Assembly (NCBI RefSeq): GCF_907164915.1
Contig: NC_061867.1
Coordinates: 39,416,338 to 39,480,337 of the forward strand
From: Impatiens glandulifera
Taxonomy: Eukaryota; Streptophyta; Magnoliopsida; Ericales; Balsaminaceae
Reading direction: 5' to 3'
Length of the DNA: 64,000 nt
The notes under the pieces were generated by a model, which was not told the DNA's origin, did not search any database, and saw only the letters and a program-made list of their open reading frames with translations. The position numbers were made by a program, and so were the translations under genes. This document shows positions 60,243-64,000 of the stretch, one piece after another. The stretch's first letter is position 1; the number at the start of each line of letters is the position of its first letter.

Positions 60243-60899
60243 TGTTGGGTTAAATTATTTTGACTAAGTGTCAAAGTAGTTTGACTATTGGAATTTTGAT
60301 GATAATTGGATATAAAACTTAATCTATGCGTCTAATTGTCTTTGGTGCAGGTGTATCGAAATTATACTTTATTAGATGTGGTCTCAATGAGGTTCATTAA
60401 ACCGATTTGGCATTAGATACACAGAGTTAGACGTGCAATCTAACTAGCGGAGTTAGACGTGCAGTCTAACTAGCGGAGTTAGACGTGCAGTCTAACTAGC
60501 GGAGTTAGACGTGCAGTCTAACTAGCGGAGTTAGACGTGCAGTCTAACACACGGAGTTAGACGTGCAGTCTAACACACGGAGTTAGACGTGCAGTCTAAC
60601 TAGTTGAATTAGACGTGGAGTCTAATGGAAAGAGAAAGTTAGACGAGCAATCTAACTCCTTCAGACTATTCTGAAATGAAATGTAATTAGATATGGAGTC
60701 TAATGGAATGTGAAAGTTAAACGTGCAGTCTAACTAGTAAGAGTTAGACGTGCAGTCTAACTCCTTCAGATTAGTCTGAAGTGAACTGTAATTAGATGTG
60801 AAGTCTGATCCCATTAGACCAGGTGGTCTAATGGATCCTGTTATTAGACGGGGACGTATGATTTCATTAGACGAAGTTGTCTAATTAAAATATGTCTAA
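60243..60899 (+). repeat. 5' part of a plus-strand LTR with palindromic array
   Basis: Starts TGTTGGGTTAAATTATTTTG with no polypurine tract before it, so it is probably the left end of an element. Bases 60425-60615 hold seven nearly identical 26-bp units of GTTAGAC-GTGCA-GTCTAAC plus TAGCGGA or ACACGGA. Similarity to the 50.4 kb LTR stops at about 60899, where an inverted LTR begins. Confidence 0.75.
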
Positions 60900-63068
60900 T
60901 GTTGATAGGATCGGCTTTATCGATAGAGACAGGGGTCTGGCTATTGATGAAGGCTTCTGAAAAACGGTTTTGAAAGAAATCCTATTAAGGATTTAATTCG
61001 CTTTCTATTCTACGCAAACACTTGTAAACACTTGAAACAGATTCAAGGCGGAATTGTTTACTTGGGTTTGAAGCTCAAGATGAAAGATGAAAAGATGACA
61101 AAAATGAAAGAACACAACAGTTTGTTTATGGATATTCGGAGAAACTCTCCTATGTCACCCCTTCTTCCAACCACCGGAAGGGTTCACTATAATATGATTC
61201 GAATCAAATACAGTTTACACACACTTAGCTCACTATTGAACAGAACCACTCTGTTCAATATACAAGATGAAGAATATCACTCAGCTAAAGGTGTTTTTGA
61301 TTCTAGCTCTCTCTTGATTCACACACAGTACAATCAGGAAAGCAACTTCACAATATGAATATTCAAAGGCTTGATTTCTCTCTCTGTAAGGAATCTGATT
61401 GCTTGTTAGTTCAGTATGCGTTCGATTGATTGGCAGATTGTCCATTGTCCTTGAGATTTGATAAATACTAGGCAAAGACTAACGGTCGAATCTTTTAGAA
61501 TGATTCGTGGAACTCTTCCATTGGAAAGCCTCCATTGTACACAACAGGTTCTGAACACAATGATCGTGGCCGACACCACTGGTAGTGCGCGGAATATTCC
61601 ATTAAAAATGTACCTGCAAAACAAGTAATATGAGGAAAATTCTCTTACGTGGCATTCGTTGGTTGGTTGCATATAGCTGTTGTACTAATCTTCACTAGAA
61701 AGTGGAGCAGGAGTAGGGTACAGCTATAGCACGTGGGTAGGCGGGTGCTAGCTTCAAGCAAACTACTTAAGCTGAGCATTAAACGTATTTCAATTAGACG
61801 CTCTTGTCTAATGAAATCAAACATCCCCGTCTAAAATCATAAACCATTAGACCGCCTGGTCTAATGGGATTAGATTTGCGTCTAATAACAATCACTTCAG
61901 ACTAATCTGAAAGAGTTAGACTACACGTCTAACTTTCACTAATTAGACTACACGTCTAATTATCCAATAACCATTAGACTGCACGTCTAACTCCACTGAG
62001 TTAGACTGCACGTCTGATTCCGGTTTTATTTCAGACTTGTCTAAAGGAGTTAGACTCACGTCTAACCTTCACTAATTAGACTACACGTCTAATTATCCAA
62101 TAACCATTAGACTGCACTTCTAACTCCACTGAGTTAGATTGCACGTCTAATTCCGGTTCTACTTCAGACTTGTCTAAAGGAGTTAGACTCATGTCTAACC
62201 TTCACTAATTAGACTACACATCTAATTATCCAATAATCATTAGACTGCACGTCTAACTCTACTGAGTTAGACAGCACGTCTAATTCCGGTTCTACTTCAG
62301 ACTTGTCTGAAGGAGTTAGACTCACGTCTAACCTTCACTAATTAGACTACACATCTAATTATCCAATAACCATTAGACTACACGTCTAACTCCACTGAGT
62401 TAGACTGCACGTCTAATTCCGTTTCTACTTCAGACTTGTCTGAAGGAGTTAGACTCAAATGTAACCTTCACATTCCAATAGACTGTACGTCTAACTCCGC
62501 TGAGTTAAACTGCACGTCTAATTCCGTATACATTAGACTACACATCTAATTCCAAATGTATTAGACTGCACGTCTAACTTCGTTGAGTTAGACTGCACGT
62601 CTAACTCCACGAGTTAGACTGCACGTCTAATTCCGAGATCTATTAGACTGCACGTCTAACTCCACGAGTTAGACTGCACGTCTAATTCCGCAAATATATA
62701 TTTCTAATCCCAAATATATTAGACTGCATGTCTAACTCCGTTGAGTTAGACTGCACGTCTAAGTCCGTAGATCTATTAGACCACACGTCTAATTCCAAGA
62801 TCTATTAGACTGCACGTCTAACTCCACTAAGTTAGATTGCACGTCTAATTCTATGCATTCATTAGACTGCACGTCTAACTCCGCTGAGTTAGACTGCACG
62901 TCTAATTCTTTGCATCTGATGCCAAATCGGTCTAATGAGCCTCATTAGAGCCAAGTCTCATGAAATATGATTTCGATACACCTGCATCAAAACACATAAA
63001 TCATTTCATCAACAAAATCCCAATGGTTAAATTATTTCAACACTTAGTCAAAATAATTTGACCCAACA
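60900..63068 (-). repeat. 3' LTR with expanded palindromic array
   Basis: 2169 bp with TG..CA ends (TGTTGGGTCAAATT start; CCTATCAACA end). Bases 61860-62910 are filled with GTTAGAC-TGCAC-GTCTAAC palindromes. In 61910-62480 these are organised in a higher-order unit of about 133 bp that also contains AATTATCCAATAACC and TTCAGACTTGTCTGAAGG. It is about 550 bp longer than the 50.4 kb LTR, mainly because of this expansion. Confidence 0.85.
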
Positions 63069-63299
63069 ATTTCCCCCTTTTTGATGAAGAAATTGAAAAT
63101 CTGCATATATATATATACCAAAATATGCATTCATCATATAAACAAAACCCTGTTTGCATGCACATAAAACATTCAAAATTTCAAAATCAGATAAATCATA
63201 AATGAGTGTTTTCAGAAGAAACAAACAAAACGTTGTTCAAAGTAACCAAGATAAGTTCATAACAAAAACAAAAAAAATTCATCTCAAATGAAAATAATT

Positions 63300-64000
63300 T
63301 CCTTTCTAATCTTCTTCTTCTTCCTAGTCTTTTCACTAGAAAGGATGATCTTCAACCTAGGAGATCTCTGAGACTGCGGTTAAATGAGGGTTGGAGATAT
63401 CTCTTTTCCTTTACTTGGACTTGAGCGTATTCACCCTTTGAACGTAATCGACAACCTTCTGGTTGTTCAGGATTTTAGAAGGAAGGTGAAAACTTTTACC
63501 AGGTTCATCCAGAAGGAAACAAAGGAGAGAGCTAAGAGGACCATCAAAACCAAAAATAGTCTTCCGAGCAACAACCATTCTGACAAGATTTCCGAAGAGG
63601 AAGCTTGTCTAGTTGACAGGAACACCCCTGGTGATAGCCACCATCATCTAAAAGACCTTCGTACAATACTTGTAAGAGGACTCTTTGGAGAGAAGAGATT
63701 TTGAGATAATATCGCTTAGAAGAGCAAACTCATCCTTCAGGAGGTTTTTCTTTCCATGAAAGTCCATTTGAGGAGAATTAGAAAAGACTTTCATCATTGT
63801 AATCATTATGTCAGGCGGAGTGGTTGAAAACTCATCAACACCTACTTTTGAAAGATGGAAAAACATACCGAATGATTCTTCGGTGATGCAGATCATCTGG
63901 CCCATCACGACCCCAATAACGACTTATCCTGATAAAAGCCAGCGGTTTCGAAAAATTCATGAACCAACTGTTCGTGATAGAGTTCATGAGGGGTGATGAA
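63300..64000 (-). pseudogene. Envelope-like ORF relic (N-terminal block)
   Basis: The piece at 63908-63648 reads CITEESFGMFFHLSKVGVDE, then PPDIMITMMKVFSNSPQM, GKKNLLKDEFALLSDIISKS and LLSKESSYK. This is the same conserved block as in the 41.8-44.8 kb envelope-like ORF (DIISKSL shared). A frameshift and a stop follow. The low-complexity middle and C-terminal parts seem to be deleted, because the polypurine tract comes soon after. The protein start lies near or beyond the window edge. Confidence 0.55.

Larger units (their letters stand above)
60900..64000 (-). mobile_element. Minus-strand SIRE-type Copia element, 3' part (runs off the window)
   Basis: A complete 3' LTR (63068-60900) is preceded by the polypurine tract AAAAAGGGGGAAAT (63082-63069) and an envelope-like relic. 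It appears to be inserted into the plus-strand LTR of the same family that starts at 60243. The remainder of both elements lies beyond 64000. Confidence 0.75.

Noticed and set aside
50575..62910. Regular short repeats as a possible CRISPR-like array
   Set aside because: The genome is plant nuclear, the spacers are also repeated and the arrays lie inside LTRs; there are no unique spacers and no cas genes.

Overview
This is a 64 kb piece of a repeat-rich, AT-rich plant nuclear genome. It has long introns with GT-AG borders, plant-only gene families, Copia LTR retrotransposons, Mutator-like and CACTA-like elements, and decayed mitochondrial DNA. The envelope-like ORFs of the SIRE-type Copia elements resemble, from memory, those common in Lamiales. 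A eudicot, perhaps a lamiid, is likely, but this was not tested by any search.

Only three ordinary plant genes are supported. At 957-4344 (+) lies an eight-exon probable pectin/homogalacturonan-type methyltransferase of the PMT24/25/26 group (793 aa). At 22278-22610 (-) is a small secreted cysteine-rich peptide precursor with a RALF-like prodomain (110 aa). At 29779-33887 (-) is a complete 17-exon gene for the large subunit of ribonucleotide reductase (820 aa). All its catalytic residues are in place, and an E2F site and a telo-box lie upstream.

Layout. 1-4.8 kb: PMT gene and flanks. 4.8-13.4 kb: decayed mitochondrial-like DNA (tRNA-His relic and two group II intron domain V-like motifs) split by a dead minus-strand Copia element at about 7.5-12.3 kb. 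13.4-26.6 kb: a degenerate repeat, then two inverted arms (about 15.7-17.7 and 23.9-25.9 kb) around CACTA-like repeats and the RALF-like gene. 27.1-27.9 kb: a MITE with a perfect 10-bp target duplication. 29.8-34.1 kb: RNR1 and its promoter. 35.4-37.3 kb: a Mutator-like element carrying a DUF1985 exon. 39.5-56.8 kb: a short-unit repeat array apparently split by a cluster of three truncated SIRE-like Copia pieces joined in alternating orientation (40361-48171 minus, 48172-52003 plus, 52004-54653 minus). 60.2-64.0 kb: a plus-strand LTR interrupted by a minus-strand element of the same family that runs off the window.

The most unusual feature is the LTRs of the 50-63 kb elements. Large parts of them consist of arrays of a short perfect palindrome (GTTAGAC, 5-nt spacer, GTCTAAC), with different copy numbers and higher-order arrangements in each copy. 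A second LTR family at 53-54.5 kb uses the same palindrome with another spacer. No operon-like or multi-gene system was found. The three host genes are functionally unrelated, and the rest of the window is shaped by transposition, nested insertion and decay.
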